Origin: Actinomycetes bacterium
GTDB taxonomy: Bacteria; Actinomycetota; Actinomycetes; Actinomycetales; Beutenbergiaceae
NCBI GenBank assembly: GCA_021793935.1
Contig: JAJYRV010000001.1
Span: forward strand, 1 to 41,827
Direction: 5' to 3'
DNA: 41,827 nt
Of this stretch, positions 1 to 8,522 are shown in pieces (position 1 is the stretch's first letter; each line of letters begins with the position of its first letter). The notes under the pieces are model-generated. The model saw only the letters and a list, made by a program, of their open reading frames with translations. It did no database searches and was not told the DNA's origin. The position numbers were made by a program, and so were the translations under genes.

Positions 1-183
1 CTGCCCATCGGCATTCTCTGGAAAGTCGAAGGGGACGGCATCGTTAGAGGCATAATCGGACGTGTCCGGTTGAACAGGGTCACTAACCGCCTTACCGGCA
101 ACAGTGCACGATCCCACGAACCCGAATGCCAGCGAGCAGGCGAGGGCTCCACTCGCAGATCTCATCGTCGCTAACGGTTGCAT
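1..183 (-). CDS. Putative lipoprotein, N-terminal fragment (runs off the left edge)
   Basis: An open frame of 61 codons starts at ATG 183 and is still open at position 1, so only the N-terminus is present. It reads as a bacterial lipoprotein signal: a short basic start (Arg8), a hydrophobic stretch at about residues 10-24, and a lipobox-like VGSC with Cys26. After the cysteine it is polar and acidic (DPVQPDTSDYASND), as expected for the tether of an exported lipoprotein. A second in-frame ATG at 165 gives a more compact signal peptide beginning MRSASG; neither start has a strong ribosome-binding site. It lies 130 nt downstream of the ramB-like gene on the same strand. The function cannot be inferred from this fragment. 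Confidence 0.6.
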   Translation of the reverse strand, partial: MQPLATMRSASGALACSLAFGFVGSCTVAGKAVSDPVQPDTSDYASNDAVPFDFPENADGQ

Positions 184-313
184 GTTGCCCGATCCCGCCC
201 CGGCCGCGGAACTGGTCTTTCGATACGGCGGATTCTCCGGTTGACCGAGCATACGCGAGGCGCCGGGCGCCAGGAAGGCCCTACCGGCCACCATGGCCGT
301 ATTTGTGTCCGCC

Positions 314-1795
314 TCATTTCGGAGAGTTGACCTCCAGGAAGGCGTACACCTCACGCTCGTCCACCCCGGGGAACGTGCCGCGGGGGAGCGGGGCGAGGAC
401 CTGGGTGTGCATCACCGCGCTCGGCCACGCGTGGCCCTGCCATTTGGAGGCGAGATGCTGATCGGGTTTCCGGCAGCACGTCTCGTCCGGGCAGGTCGAG
501 GCCGCCCGGCGGGTCGTCTCCCGGCCGCGGAACCACTTCGCCTCATCGAACGGCACGCCGATCGTGATGGAGAATTCCCCCTGGGTCCCAGTGCCGGTCT
601 GCGTGGAGCACCAGAACGTTCCCGCGCTCGTATCCGTGTACTGGTGGAACTCCGTGGTACGCGCGCGCCGTTCGAAGGCTGCCCGCGCCGCCCACCGCCG
701 GCACACGTATTGGCCCTCGACGGCGCCGAGCGCATCCGTGGGTAGGGGCACCCCGTCGTTCTCGTAGCCCTTATACAGGGCACCATCGTCTTCCACACGC
801 AGGAAGTGCAGTGGGATGCCGAGTTCAACCGTGGCGAGGTTCGTGAACCGCAGCGCCGCCGCCTCGTGGGTGACGCCGAAGGTGTCCCGGAAATCCTCAA
901 TCGCAATATCGCGAGTCTTTTTCCGCTCCTCCAAGTGCGCGAGCGCCGCAGAACGGGGGATCAGGCACGTTGCGGCGAAGTAGGTGATCTCCAACCGCTG
1001 CCGAAGGAAGTCCGCGTAGGAGGTCGGCTCGGTGTGGCCGAGGATTCTGTGCCCGATCGCTTGCAGGGCGAGCGAACGCAGACCGTGCCCGCCGGGGATA
1101 GAAGCCGGGGGAAGATAGATCCGCCCGTTCGCCAGATCGGTCACGGTCCGAGTGGAATGCGGCAGATCGGGGGAGTGGACGATCTCGAACCCGACGTGGC
1201 GAACCATCTCCGCCACGGTCGAATGGGTCAATGCTCCCGAGGTGTAACCGCCCGCGCGCGCCGCTTCCTCACCGAGCTCCTCGATCTCGGGCAGATAGTT
1301 GTCGCGCTCGCGCATGAGCATCCGCAGCGCAGTGTTCGCCCGGCGCGCCTCTTGCGGGGTGGTGGCACTTTCGCGGGCCTTGCGAATCACCTCCCGGTGC
1401 AGAGCTACGAGGGATTCCAACACCTCGATCGGGGTACTGCGATTGGGCCGCACGGGCGCGACCCCCAGCGATCGATAGTGCGGGGAGCGCTGGGCACGCT
1501 GTAATTCGATCTCGAGCTCGGCGCGACGGTCCGGCGGTGGCTCAGCGGCGAGGAGGATCCCCACGTCAACGTCGAGCACCTCGGCGAGGTCCTTCAGAAG
1601 CGCAAGCCGCGGCTCCCGGTGCCCGTTCTCGATAAGGGAGAGGTGGCTCGGCGTCGTGCCTGCCCGCTCCGCGAGCTCGCGCAGGGTGAGCCCGGCCTGA
1701 GTGCGAAAGTGGCGCACTCGCCGCCCGAGAGTAAGCGACGGGGAATCTTCCGGGAGCTCTTCAGCGGACTCCGGGATAGGAAGAACAGGCTTCAT
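314..1795 (-). CDS. ramB: RamB-like XRE-family regulator with short-chain fatty acyl regulator C-terminal domain
   Basis: A 493-residue DNA-binding regulator. Residues about 24-79 form a helix-turn-helix of the XRE/Cro type (LRELAERAGTTPSHLSLIENG). The middle resembles the IrrE/DUF955 peptidase-like domain, but the place where a zinc HExxH would sit reads QAIGHRILGH (about residues 245-254), so a catalytic zinc site is unlikely. The C-terminal third, with YVCRRWAARAAF and several Cys/His (STCPDETCC), fits the short-chain fatty acyl regulator domain. RamB of Corynebacterium, a family member, controls acetate and glyoxylate-cycle genes. Here the gene is divergent from pckG across a 121 nt gap, so control of PEP carboxykinase in response to carbon source is a reasonable inference. 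ATG 1795 has no strong Shine-Dalgarno sequence. Confidence 0.82.
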   Translation of the reverse strand: MKPVLPIPESAEELPEDSPSLTLGRRVRHFRTQAGLTLRELAERAGTTPSHLSLIENGHREPRLALLKDLAEVLDVDVGILLAAEPPPDRRAELEIELQRAQRSPHYRSLGVAPVRPNRSTPIEVLESLVALHREVIRKARESATTPQEARRANTALRMLMRERDNYLPEIEELGEEAARAGGYTSGALTHSTVAEMVRHVGFEIVHSPDLPHSTRTVTDLANGRIYLPPASIPGGHGLRSLALQAIGHRILGHTEPTSYADFLRQRLEITYFAATCLIPRSAALAHLEERKKTRDIAIEDFRDTFGVTHEAAALRFTNLATVELGIPLHFLRVEDDGALYKGYENDGVPLPTDALGAVEGQYVCRRWAARAAFERRARTTEFHQYTDTSAGTFWCSTQTGTGTQGEFSITIGVPFDEAKWFRGRETTRRAASTCPDETCCRKPDQHLASKWQGHAWPSAVMHTQVLAPLPRGTFPGVDEREVYAFLEVNSPK

Positions 1796-1916
1796 AGCTT
1801 CACTCTAAGATAAATTCGCCCGAAGTTTCGTTCGTCAAGGCGCTTCTGCGCGCGAAGCGTGCGTAGAAAATGTTAATACCGATGAAAAATTGGTTTCCGG
1901 AAAGGACACCGCGCTG
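1796..1916. promoter_or_regulatory. Divergent promoter region between ramB-like gene and pckG
   Basis: This 121 nt gap separates two divergent genes and is noticeably more AT-rich than its surroundings, especially at 1866-1890. It must hold promoters for both genes. TA-rich hexamers occur on both strands (for example TATCTT on the minus strand near 1806-1811), but I cannot assign -10/-35 pairs with confidence. A Shine-Dalgarno sequence GGAAAGGA at 1899-1906 serves pckG. I do not see a clear copy of the corynebacterial RamB box. Confidence 0.5.
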
Positions 1917-3749
1917 ATGAACACGGTCGCTCACGTTGCCCCACGCGTCACAGGTACCCCTTCTACCGACCGGGTTCTGGTGGAGTGGGTCGAGGACATC
2001 GCCGCCCTCACCGAACCCGACCGCATCCATTGGTGCAGCGGTTCGCAGGAAGAAAACGACGTGCTGCTCCAGGCAATGGTGGACCGCGGCACCCTCATTG
2101 CGCTCAATCCCGATCTGCGCCCGAACTCCTATCTCGCACGCTCCGAACCCTCCGACGTCGCCCGCGTGGAAGCCGCGACCTTCATCTGCTCGGAGAAGCC
2201 CGAGGGCGCCGGTCCGACGAATAATTGGCGGGACCCCCAGGAAATGCGGCAAACCCTCACCAACGTCTTTGCCGGCGCGATGCGGGGACGCACGATGTAC
2301 GTCGTCCCGTTCTCGATGGGCCCGGTCGGCGGGGAGCTCTCCCATCTCGGCGTGGAGCTCACCGACTCCCCCTACGTCGTGGCGAGCATGCGGATCATGA
2401 CCCGGATGGGCAGCGGGGCGCTCGCGCAGATCGAGGCGGGCGAACCGTGGGTTCCCGCCGTGCACTCGGTGGGCTATCCATTGCGCGGCGCCGATGGCCA
2501 GGAGCGCGAGGACGTCGCCTGGCCCTGCAACGACACCAAATACATCGTCCACTTTCCCGACTCCCGCGAAATCTGGTCCTACGGGTCGGGTTACGGCGGG
2601 AACGCGCTGCTCGGTAAGAAGTGCTTCGCCCTGCGGATCGCCTCGGTCATCGCCCGCGATGAGGGCTGGCTCGCCGAGCATATGCTCCTCATCGAAGCGA
2701 CCAATGAGGCGGGGAAGAGCTACCACATCGCTGCCGCCTTCCCGTCTGCCTGCGGGAAGACCAACCTCGCCATGCTCCAACCGTCGATCCCGGGATGGAC
2801 GGTGCGCACCCTCGGCGATGACATCGCCTGGATCTACCCGCGTGAGGGGCGCCTGCGCGCGCTGAACCCCGAGGCGGGATTCTTCGGGGTGGCCCCGGGC
2901 ACCGGGCCGGAAACCAACCCGACCGCGATAGCGGCGCTCGAGCGAAACGTCATCTTCACCAACGTTGCGCTCACCGACGATGGCGACGTGTGGTGGGAGG
3001 GGCTGACGAAGGAAGCTCCCGACCACCTCATCGACTGGCGAGGCCGGGAGTGGAGCCCGGACTCCGGGCGCCCGGCGGCGCACCCGAACTCCCGTTTCAC
3101 CGTCCGGGCCGACCAGGCGCCGTCGATCGCCCCGACCTGGGACGACCCGGAAGGGGTGGAACTCGACGCGATCCTGTTCGGGGGCAGGCGGGCGACGAAC
3201 GTCCCACTCGTGACCGAGAGCCGCTCGTGGGCGCACGGGGTTTTCCTCGGAGCGACGATCGCCTCGGAACAAACGGCCGCGGCCGAGGGGACGGTGGGCC
3301 AGTTGCGCCGGGATCCGTTCGCGATGCTGCCGTTCTGCGGATACAACATGGCTGACTACTGGGGGCATTGGCTCGACGTCGGCACCCAGGTCGGTGAGGG
3401 GGCACCGAAGGTGTTTTCCGTCAACTGGTTCCGCCGCAACTCCGACGGCGATTTCCTCTGGCCCGGATTCGGGGAGAACGCGCGAGTGATCGACTGGGTG
3501 CTCCGCCGTGTCGACGGCGATGCCGGCGCTCGGAACTCGAGCCTCGGGGCCCATCCGCGCCGCGAGGATCTCGACCTAGCGGGGCTGGACCTGGACCCGG
3601 AGACCTTCGCTGAACTCATGACGGTGGACCGGAAGTCCTGGCTCATGGAAACCGACCTCATCGCCGATTTCTTCGCCGGCTTCGACCGGGTGCCCGGGAC
3701 GCTCCTGGCCGAACTGGCCCAGTTGCGCAATCGCATCGAACGGGAATAG
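1917..3749 (+). CDS. pckG: Phosphoenolpyruvate carboxykinase (GTP)
   Basis: A 610-residue GTP-dependent PEP carboxykinase, which converts oxaloacetate plus GTP to PEP and CO2 for gluconeogenesis in the cytoplasm. The N-terminal substrate-loop region reads [10 protein letters not shown], and the nucleotide loop [12 protein letters not shown] (residues 275-286) carries the catalytic Cys279, Lys281 and Thr282. Other family signatures include MGPVGG near residue 140, [20 protein letters not shown], and [18 protein letters not shown] near the C-terminus. The length matches the GTP-type family (about 600-620). ATG 1917 is chosen because GGAAAGGA lies 10 nt upstream; a TTG at 1890 is in frame but lacks such a site. 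The divergent ramB-like regulator suggests carbon-source control. Confidence 0.96.
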   Translation: MNTVAHVAPRVTGTPSTDRVLVEWVEDIAALTEPDRIHWCSGSQEENDVLLQAMVDRGTLIALNPDLRPNSYLARSEPSDVARVEAATFICSEKPEGAGPTNNWRDPQEMRQTLTNVFAGAMRGRTMYVVPFSMGPVGGELSHLGVELTDSPYVVASMRIMTRMGSGALAQIEAGEPWVPAVHSVGYPLRGADGQEREDVAWPCNDTKYIVHFPDSREIWSYGSGYGGNALLGKKCFALRIASVIARDEGWLAEHMLLIEATNEAGKSYHIAAAFPSACGKTNLAMLQPSIPGWTVRTLGDDIAWIYPREGRLRALNPEAGFFGVAPGTGPETNPTAIAALERNVIFTNVALTDDGDVWWEGLTKEAPDHLIDWRGREWSPDSGRPAAHPNSRFTVRADQAPSIAPTWDDPEGVELDAILFGGRRATNVPLVTESRSWAHGVFLGATIASEQTAAAEGTVGQLRRDPFAMLPFCGYNMADYWGHWLDVGTQVGEGAPKVFSVNWFRRNSDGDFLWPGFGENARVIDWVLRRVDGDAGARNSSLGAHPRREDLDLAGLDLDPETFAELMTVDRKSWLMETDLIADFFAGFDRVPGTLLAELAQLRNRIERE

Positions 3750-3758
3750 AAACCGCGT

Positions 3759-3771
3759 TATGCTCAGGGGC
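3759..3771 (+). promoter_or_regulatory. Leaderless promoter for the 3772 gene
   Basis: A -10 hexamer TATGCT (3759-3764) is followed by exactly 7 nt and then ATG 3772. A weak -35 candidate TCGAAC lies 17 nt upstream (3736-3741). With this spacing transcription should start at or next to the ATG, giving a leaderless mRNA. The same geometry recurs before several other genes in this window. Confidence 0.55.
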
Positions 3772-4440
3772 ATGCCCTCGGACAAGCCCCCCACCCAACC
3801 ACAAGAACCCGCTGCGGTTCCGCTGTGGATGCGCAAGGGGACGCTCTGGGTGATCCTCGTGCTCACCACCGCCGCGTTCGCGCTCATCGCCTACTACCTG
3901 CTGCCGCTGTGGTGGGCACGGCTGGTGAACATCTGGGTCGGGGCCTCCAACAGTTGGGTAACGGGACTGCTCCTCGGGTTCATCCCCACGACGACCGGCA
4001 TCGCCGCAGCCGGTGGCGCCTGGCAGTTCGGCCGGCACCACCGCGAGACCGAGCACGAGGGCATCGTGCAGTACGTGCGCCCCGTCCTCAGCGCCGTCGC
4101 GGGCCTGAGCATCGTCGTGCTCAGCCTCACCGTGTTCATTGCCATGGGGGTGAGCGCGCCGCTGCGCCAGCTCCGCCAGCTGTGGCGCGAGTCCGCCCCG
4201 GGAGTCCTCGCCGCCACCCTCGTCGGGGCCCTCATTTCCCTCATCCTCCTCCTTACCGTGTACGCCGTCCGGGTCCGGGGGCGCCAACGCAGCGCCGAAC
4301 GGCGGCTCGCCGACCCGCAGCAGCAGGACGCGCAGGTGGGACCGGCTCGTGGGCGCGACACGCCGGGCGGGCGAGACCGCGACGCACCCGAGCCGGGCGC
4401 GCAGGCGCCGCAGGGGCGCGAAGATGTGGACGACGAGTGA
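3772..4440 (+). CDS. Four-helix integral membrane protein of unknown function
   Basis: A 222-residue protein I do not recognise. After a short proline-rich cytoplasmic N-terminus it has hydrophobic segments at about residues 24-44, 55-82, 104-127 and 144-166, then a charged, disordered tail rich in Arg, Asp, Gly and Pro. No catalytic motif is visible. The start at 3772 follows from the TATGCT hexamer 7 nt upstream, which implies a leaderless transcript; an ATG at 3760 overlaps that hexamer. It lies between pckG and the lipoprotein-phosphoesterase-VKOR group on the same strand, so an envelope role is possible but unproven. Confidence 0.75.
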   Translation: MPSDKPPTQPQEPAAVPLWMRKGTLWVILVLTTAAFALIAYYLLPLWWARLVNIWVGASNSWVTGLLLGFIPTTTGIAAAGGAWQFGRHHRETEHEGIVQYVRPVLSAVAGLSIVVLSLTVFIAMGVSAPLRQLRQLWRESAPGVLAATLVGALISLILLLTVYAVRVRGRQRSAERRLADPQQQDAQVGPARGRDTPGGRDRDAPEPGAQAPQGREDVDDE

Positions 4441-4492
4441 GGATGCGCGCAGGAACCGGGGGAGTGGCCCTGACCCGGGCAAGGTGAGCAGA

Positions 4493-4504
4493 TACCCTGG
4501 AGGT
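4493..4504 (+). promoter_or_regulatory. Leaderless promoter for the 4505 lipoprotein gene
   Basis: TACCCT (4493-4498) precedes ATG 4505 by 6 nt, matching the TANNNT plus 6-7 nt pattern of leaderless starts. The sequence GGAGG lies directly against the ATG (4499-4503), too close to act as a normal Shine-Dalgarno site. Confidence 0.5.
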
Positions 4505-6160
4505 ATGCAGACCGACGGCCACCTCACGCGGCACGGGGCGCGCGGGTGGCTCCGGGTGTTCACCTCGCTCCTCGCAGCCGTTGCCCTCGTGGGCTGTTCG
4601 GGAGGGGTGGTTCTCGAGCCCACCGAAGGGCCGGTGGTCGAGCCGCGCAAGATCGCGCAAGCGATGCTGCCTGAGGAACCGGTAACCGAGTTCGAGCCCG
4701 GAAATCCTGCAGAGATCGCCTTGCGCGCGTCACAGATCTTCTTCGAATCCGCCCAGGTGGTCGTGCTCGCTAGTTCGACCGAAGCCGCTGCGATCACCCG
4801 CGCGAGTTCCTTCGCCGTCTCGTTGGGCACCCCGCTGCTCCTCACGTCGCCACCGGGGCAGAACACGTCGGGGCAGGACGTCAACGAACAGACCGATACC
4901 AGCGCCCAGCCGGGAAGTTTGAACACCGAACTCCTGCGGCTGGGCACCCGCGCCGTCCTCACCGTCGGGGAAGTGAGCCTGCATCAGCTCGATACCACCT
5001 CCCTCGTCGTCAGCCCCGTACCGGATGACGAAGGGGACGTCGAGGAGTTGCTCGGCGAACAGTTCGCAGAGGTCGCCGCCCCACCGGCGGAGGAAGCGGT
5101 GGAAGGGCTCGCGGGTCTGGAGTTCGGAGAGGTCTACGCGGTGGGAGAGTTGGGGACGCCCCCGGAGGCGTATGGTTCCATGCCCAATACGCTCCCGCCG
5201 GAACGAATCGAACGGGCGACCGTGCTCGCCGGAACCGACGTCAGCCTCCTCGCCGGGGTGGCGACGGCCCGCGCGGCGGGCGCGGACATCTTCGCGAGCG
5301 ACGATCCGGCGAGCGTCACGGGGATCGTGGACGAGCTCGCGGTCCACCCCTCCCGGCCGGTCGTCGGGCTCGGTGAGGCGTTCACCGGTGCCCAGCCCTT
5401 CGAACGGCTCGTCTCCTCCATGCAGGCCGGGCAGCTGTTGCCCAGCGGTGCTCAGCGCATCTTCCGAGCGAACGACCAGGAAATCCGGCTCGTGACCATC
5501 GACGCGGAGACGGCCCTTCAGGAAAAGAAGATCAACAACGCCGGCGACGTGCTGGCCCGGGCGAAGAAACGTGCGGCAGACGCCTCCCTCGCCGGTGGTG
5601 CGACGAGCGTTGCCGGGGTGGACGTCCCCGTGGTTGGTAATTCCGCCAGCGACCTCGCCTACTGGGCGAACGAGGCCGACGAAGCCGATCAATACCTGCT
5701 CCTGGGGATCGGCGAGAGCGGGAACCTGTTAGAAACCGTTCGACAGTACGAGAACCTCCTCACGCGCCCGAGCGTGGGGATCCGCCTGGAGCTCGGATCC
5801 CGTGAGGCCGTCGATGCGGGCGAACTCAACGATGTCACCGTCTACCTGCGCCACCTCGTCCGGGAGGAAAAACTTCCCCAGAAACTCCTCGTCATCGACC
5901 TCGGTGAGGACACGAAGATCGCCCACCCGGACTCGCTCGCCTACTCCACCGGGGAGGTCGCGCTCGCGATCTCCGTGAACGACGACGCGGACGAACGCCG
6001 AGCCGCGCTGGGCGAGGAGTTCGGCGACGACATGAACTGGGGCCTGTCGATCACGAAGAAGGAACAAGACACGGACGACGACGAGGGCACCTCCCGCGAG
6101 TACCCTCCCGTGCGTGACCTGCTGGAGAAGGGTGAGGTTAACCTCATGACCTATCGATGA
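4505..6160 (+). CDS. Large secreted lipoprotein with repeated cell-wall-binding-like segments
   Basis: A 551-residue exported lipoprotein. The signal peptide has a basic start (Arg9, Arg13, Arg17), a hydrophobic core at residues 18-29 and lipobox LVGC with the lipidated Cys31. The mature part shows repeated alpha/beta segments (for example QVVVLASSTEAAAITRASS and VLAGTDVSLLAGVATARAAG), which resemble the cell-wall-binding repeat 2 class in style: a hydrophobic strand, then A/D/S-rich loops with GTP-LLL. That similarity is by eye only. The tail is very acidic (DTDDDEG). The stop overlaps the next gene by 4 nt (ATGA), so it is probably co-translated with the metallophosphoesterase. An envelope-anchored role is likely; no enzymatic motif is visible. 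Confidence 0.75.
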   Translation: MQTDGHLTRHGARGWLRVFTSLLAAVALVGCSGGVVLEPTEGPVVEPRKIAQAMLPEEPVTEFEPGNPAEIALRASQIFFESAQVVVLASSTEAAAITRASSFAVSLGTPLLLTSPPGQNTSGQDVNEQTDTSAQPGSLNTELLRLGTRAVLTVGEVSLHQLDTTSLVVSPVPDDEGDVEELLGEQFAEVAAPPAEEAVEGLAGLEFGEVYAVGELGTPPEAYGSMPNTLPPERIERATVLAGTDVSLLAGVATARAAGADIFASDDPASVTGIVDELAVHPSRPVVGLGEAFTGAQPFERLVSSMQAGQLLPSGAQRIFRANDQEIRLVTIDAETALQEKKINNAGDVLARAKKRAADASLAGGATSVAGVDVPVVGNSASDLAYWANEADEADQYLLLGIGESGNLLETVRQYENLLTRPSVGIRLELGSREAVDAGELNDVTVYLRHLVREEKLPQKLLVIDLGEDTKIAHPDSLAYSTGEVALAISVNDDADERRAALGEEFGDDMNWGLSITKKEQDTDDDEGTSREYPPVRDLLEKGEVNLMTYR

Positions 6161-7899
6161 GCGAACCACGCGAAGGGTGGCACGGCCTCGCCCCTCGCAC
6201 GCGGCGAATCGTGCGCGCAAGCATCACCTGGTTCCTCACCGGGATCATCGCTGCCGCCTTCGGGCTCATGACCGCGACCTACACCGGGTCGGTGGGGCCC
6301 CACGTCGCCGAGTACGAGACCACCTTGAACAACGAGATCACTTTCAACATGGGCCCGCTCGGCTCGCTCATCATCGACTCGCCCCTGCCGCTGCACCTGG
6401 GGGTTGACGTGCGGGTGGGGCAGATCCCCGATGAGCTCACGTTGGAGGGCACGACCATCTCGGCCGGCCCGGACCAGGCCGTCGCCGCACTCACGGCGGA
6501 CCTGGCCAGTTATACCCAATTCTTCGCCAGTCCCGCCGAAGCGATCAGCGCCGCCACCCACGGGCTCGTCATGGACGCGGTCTCCCGGACGATCCTCGCG
6601 TGGTCGATCCTGCTCACGCTCGTGCTCCTGGGCCGGCTCTCCGCCCACGGCGTGCTCAGAGCAGCGGCCGCCTCCGCGTGGCGGCGCCCCGGCGTTCCTG
6701 CGGTGGCCCTCACCCTCGTCGTCGTGGGAGTGCTCCTGCCCGTGGTTCCCCAGACCCACGGCTCGGCCGGGGCGGGCTCGGTCTCCTCCGTCCTCGCCGG
6801 GACCCCGCTGGAGAACGCGCGGATCACCGGGCGGCTGGGGGCGCTGATCGACCATTACGGGCAGGTCGTCGTCGACGAGATCAATAAGAACGACGAGTTC
6901 TACGACGACGTCGCCGCGAACCTCATGGAGAAGTTCGAATCGGACTCCGCGGTGACCGAACCCGCCGGTCCCACGCTCGCGATGCCCACGGTCGCCCCCG
7001 AAGAACCTCCCGCCGAGGACCTCCAGAACCACCCCGAGGAGGACGGTGAGGAAACCGAGGGGGCAGCATCGGAACAGGACGCGGGCGCCGACGCGGAGGT
7101 GGACCCGGTGACGATCGTCATCGTCGCTGACCTGCATTGCAACGTCGGGATGGGCCGGATCAGCGGCCTCATCGCGGACACGGTCGAGGCCGACATGATC
7201 CTCAACCTCGGCGACGATGTCATCGGGGGCACCTCGGTGGAAGGTTTCTGCATCGACGCCTTCGCCAAGAGTTTCGGGGACCGCCCCGTCGTCGTCGCGG
7301 GCGGGAACCACGATTCCAGCGAGACCGCCGATCAGCAACGCGCCCACGGTTGGCACGTGCTTGAGGGGGAACCGATCGAGGTCAACGGGATCCGATTCCT
7401 CGGCGATCTCGACCCCACCCTCACCTCGCTCGGGGCGCCCACCCGGTTGGTCGCGGATGAGAACCTCCCCGAACGGGGCCACCGGCTCAGTGAGCGGGCC
7501 TGCGAGGAGAAGGAAGAGGGCAAACCGATCGACATCCTCATGATGCACAACCACCGCACGACGGAGGAAGCCTTGGATTCCGGGTGCGTGAAGTACGCAT
7601 TCTCCGGGCACTTCCATCGGCGCATCGGCCCGTGGCAGCGGGGCCTGGGCGTGCAGTACGTGCACACCTCCAGCGCCGGCGCCGTGCTCGATAAACCCAC
7701 GATCGGTCCGCTCAGCGGCACCGCCGGAGTGACGATCATGACGTGGGACCGGGCGAACGCAGAGCCGATCGCGATGCGAGTGGTGCGGGCGATGCCCGAT
7801 ACTAGTGTGGAACTATCGCCATGGTATTCCTGGCCGGAGCCACCGGGAGTGCCCGTACATCTGGACTGGCCCAGCCCGGAGGAGGCGCCATGGCCGTGA
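6157..7899 (+). CDS. Membrane-anchored metallophosphoesterase
   Basis: A 580-residue protein in two parts. The N-terminal half has membrane segments at about residues 22-45, 148-167 and 185-203 around an exported loop, followed by an acidic linker rich in Glu and Pro (about 270-312). From about residue 319 a calcineurin-like phosphoesterase domain begins, with all metal ligands visible: Asp325 and His327 (DLHC), Asp353 (GDD), Asn384-His385 (GGNHD), His464 (MMHNH), and His485/His487 (GHFH). The membrane topology puts the catalytic domain at the membrane, probably outside, but the side is an inference. The start overlaps the upstream lipoprotein stop (ATGA). The substrate is unknown. Confidence 0.85.
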   Translation: MSEPREGWHGLAPRTRRIVRASITWFLTGIIAAAFGLMTATYTGSVGPHVAEYETTLNNEITFNMGPLGSLIIDSPLPLHLGVDVRVGQIPDELTLEGTTISAGPDQAVAALTADLASYTQFFASPAEAISAATHGLVMDAVSRTILAWSILLTLVLLGRLSAHGVLRAAAASAWRRPGVPAVALTLVVVGVLLPVVPQTHGSAGAGSVSSVLAGTPLENARITGRLGALIDHYGQVVVDEINKNDEFYDDVAANLMEKFESDSAVTEPAGPTLAMPTVAPEEPPAEDLQNHPEEDGEETEGAASEQDAGADAEVDPVTIVIVADLHCNVGMGRISGLIADTVEADMILNLGDDVIGGTSVEGFCIDAFAKSFGDRPVVVAGGNHDSSETADQQRAHGWHVLEGEPIEVNGIRFLGDLDPTLTSLGAPTRLVADENLPERGHRLSERACEEKEEGKPIDILMMHNHRTTEEALDSGCVKYAFSGHFHRRIGPWQRGLGVQYVHTSSAGAVLDKPTIGPLSGTAGVTIMTWDRANAEPIAMRVVRAMPDTSVELSPWYSWPEPPGVPVHLDWPSPEEAPWP

Positions 7900-8510
7900 C
7901 CGACGAACCGGCGGGCGAAGCCGCCCACGCGGACCCCGCCCCGCCCTCGAAGGAGTACGGGTGGGTCGCGTTCATCACGAGCGTGCTCGGCCTGTGGGCC
8001 TCGGCCGCGCTCGCGGTCGATTACATCCGCCGCCTCGCCGACGACGATTACGTCGCGAGTTGCGATATCAATCCGATGATCGGTTGCGGCCTGTTCCTCG
8101 ACTCCCCCGCAGCGAGCACGTTCGCGATACCGAACGTCATCGTCGGGGTCGCCGCGTTCCCGGTGATGGCGACCCTCGCGCTGCTCCTCCTCGCCGGGGC
8201 CCGCTTCCCGGTGTGGATATGGCGGGGGATGACCGTGGGCACCCTGCTCGGGGTCGGCTTCGTGACCTACCTGCAATACCAGGCGATGTTCGTGCTGCAC
8301 GGACTGTGCCCGTGGTGCCTGGTGATCTGGGTGGTCATGATCCCGCTGTTCGTCCACACCGCCGCCCGGGCGGGCGAGGCGGGCGCGCTCGGGAAGGGCA
8401 GCCGCCCGGGGTGGGTGAAGAACCGGTGGACCATCACCGTGTTGTGGTACCTCATCGTCATCGGCGCAATCATGCTCACCCTCGGCGCCGACCTTATCGC
8501 GGTGCTGTGA
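7890..8510 (+). CDS. Vitamin K epoxide reductase (VKOR) family membrane thiol oxidoreductase
   Basis: A 206-residue integral membrane protein with about five membrane segments. It carries the VKOR hallmarks: a loop cysteine pair CDINPMIGC, then an IPN turn, and the active-site CPWC in a later helix (GLCPWCLVIW). In actinobacteria such proteins reoxidise DsbA-like thiol oxidases using quinone, so extracytoplasmic proteins can form disulfides. ATG 7890 is chosen because GGAGGAGG lies just upstream (7878-7885), and it overlaps the phosphoesterase gene by 10 nt. Upstream in-frame starts would add a poorly conserved extension. It ends the plus-strand run and converges on the gene at 8523. Confidence 0.88.
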   Translation: MAVTDEPAGEAAHADPAPPSKEYGWVAFITSVLGLWASAALAVDYIRRLADDDYVASCDINPMIGCGLFLDSPAASTFAIPNVIVGVAAFPVMATLALLLLAGARFPVWIWRGMTVGTLLGVGFVTYLQYQAMFVLHGLCPWCLVIWVVMIPLFVHTAARAGEAGALGKGSRPGWVKNRWTITVLWYLIVIGAIMLTLGADLIAVL

Positions 8511-8522
8511 GCGCACCGGGCG

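Noticed and set aside
1890..1916. TTG start 27 nt upstream for pckG
   Set aside because: It lacks a Shine-Dalgarno sequence, whereas GGAAAGGA lies at ideal distance from ATG 1917.
1800..3554. Long minus-strand open frame opposite pckG
   Set aside because: It mirrors the codon pattern of a certain gene in GC-rich DNA, has low-complexity Arg/Gly/Pro/His-rich sequence, and no family resemblance.
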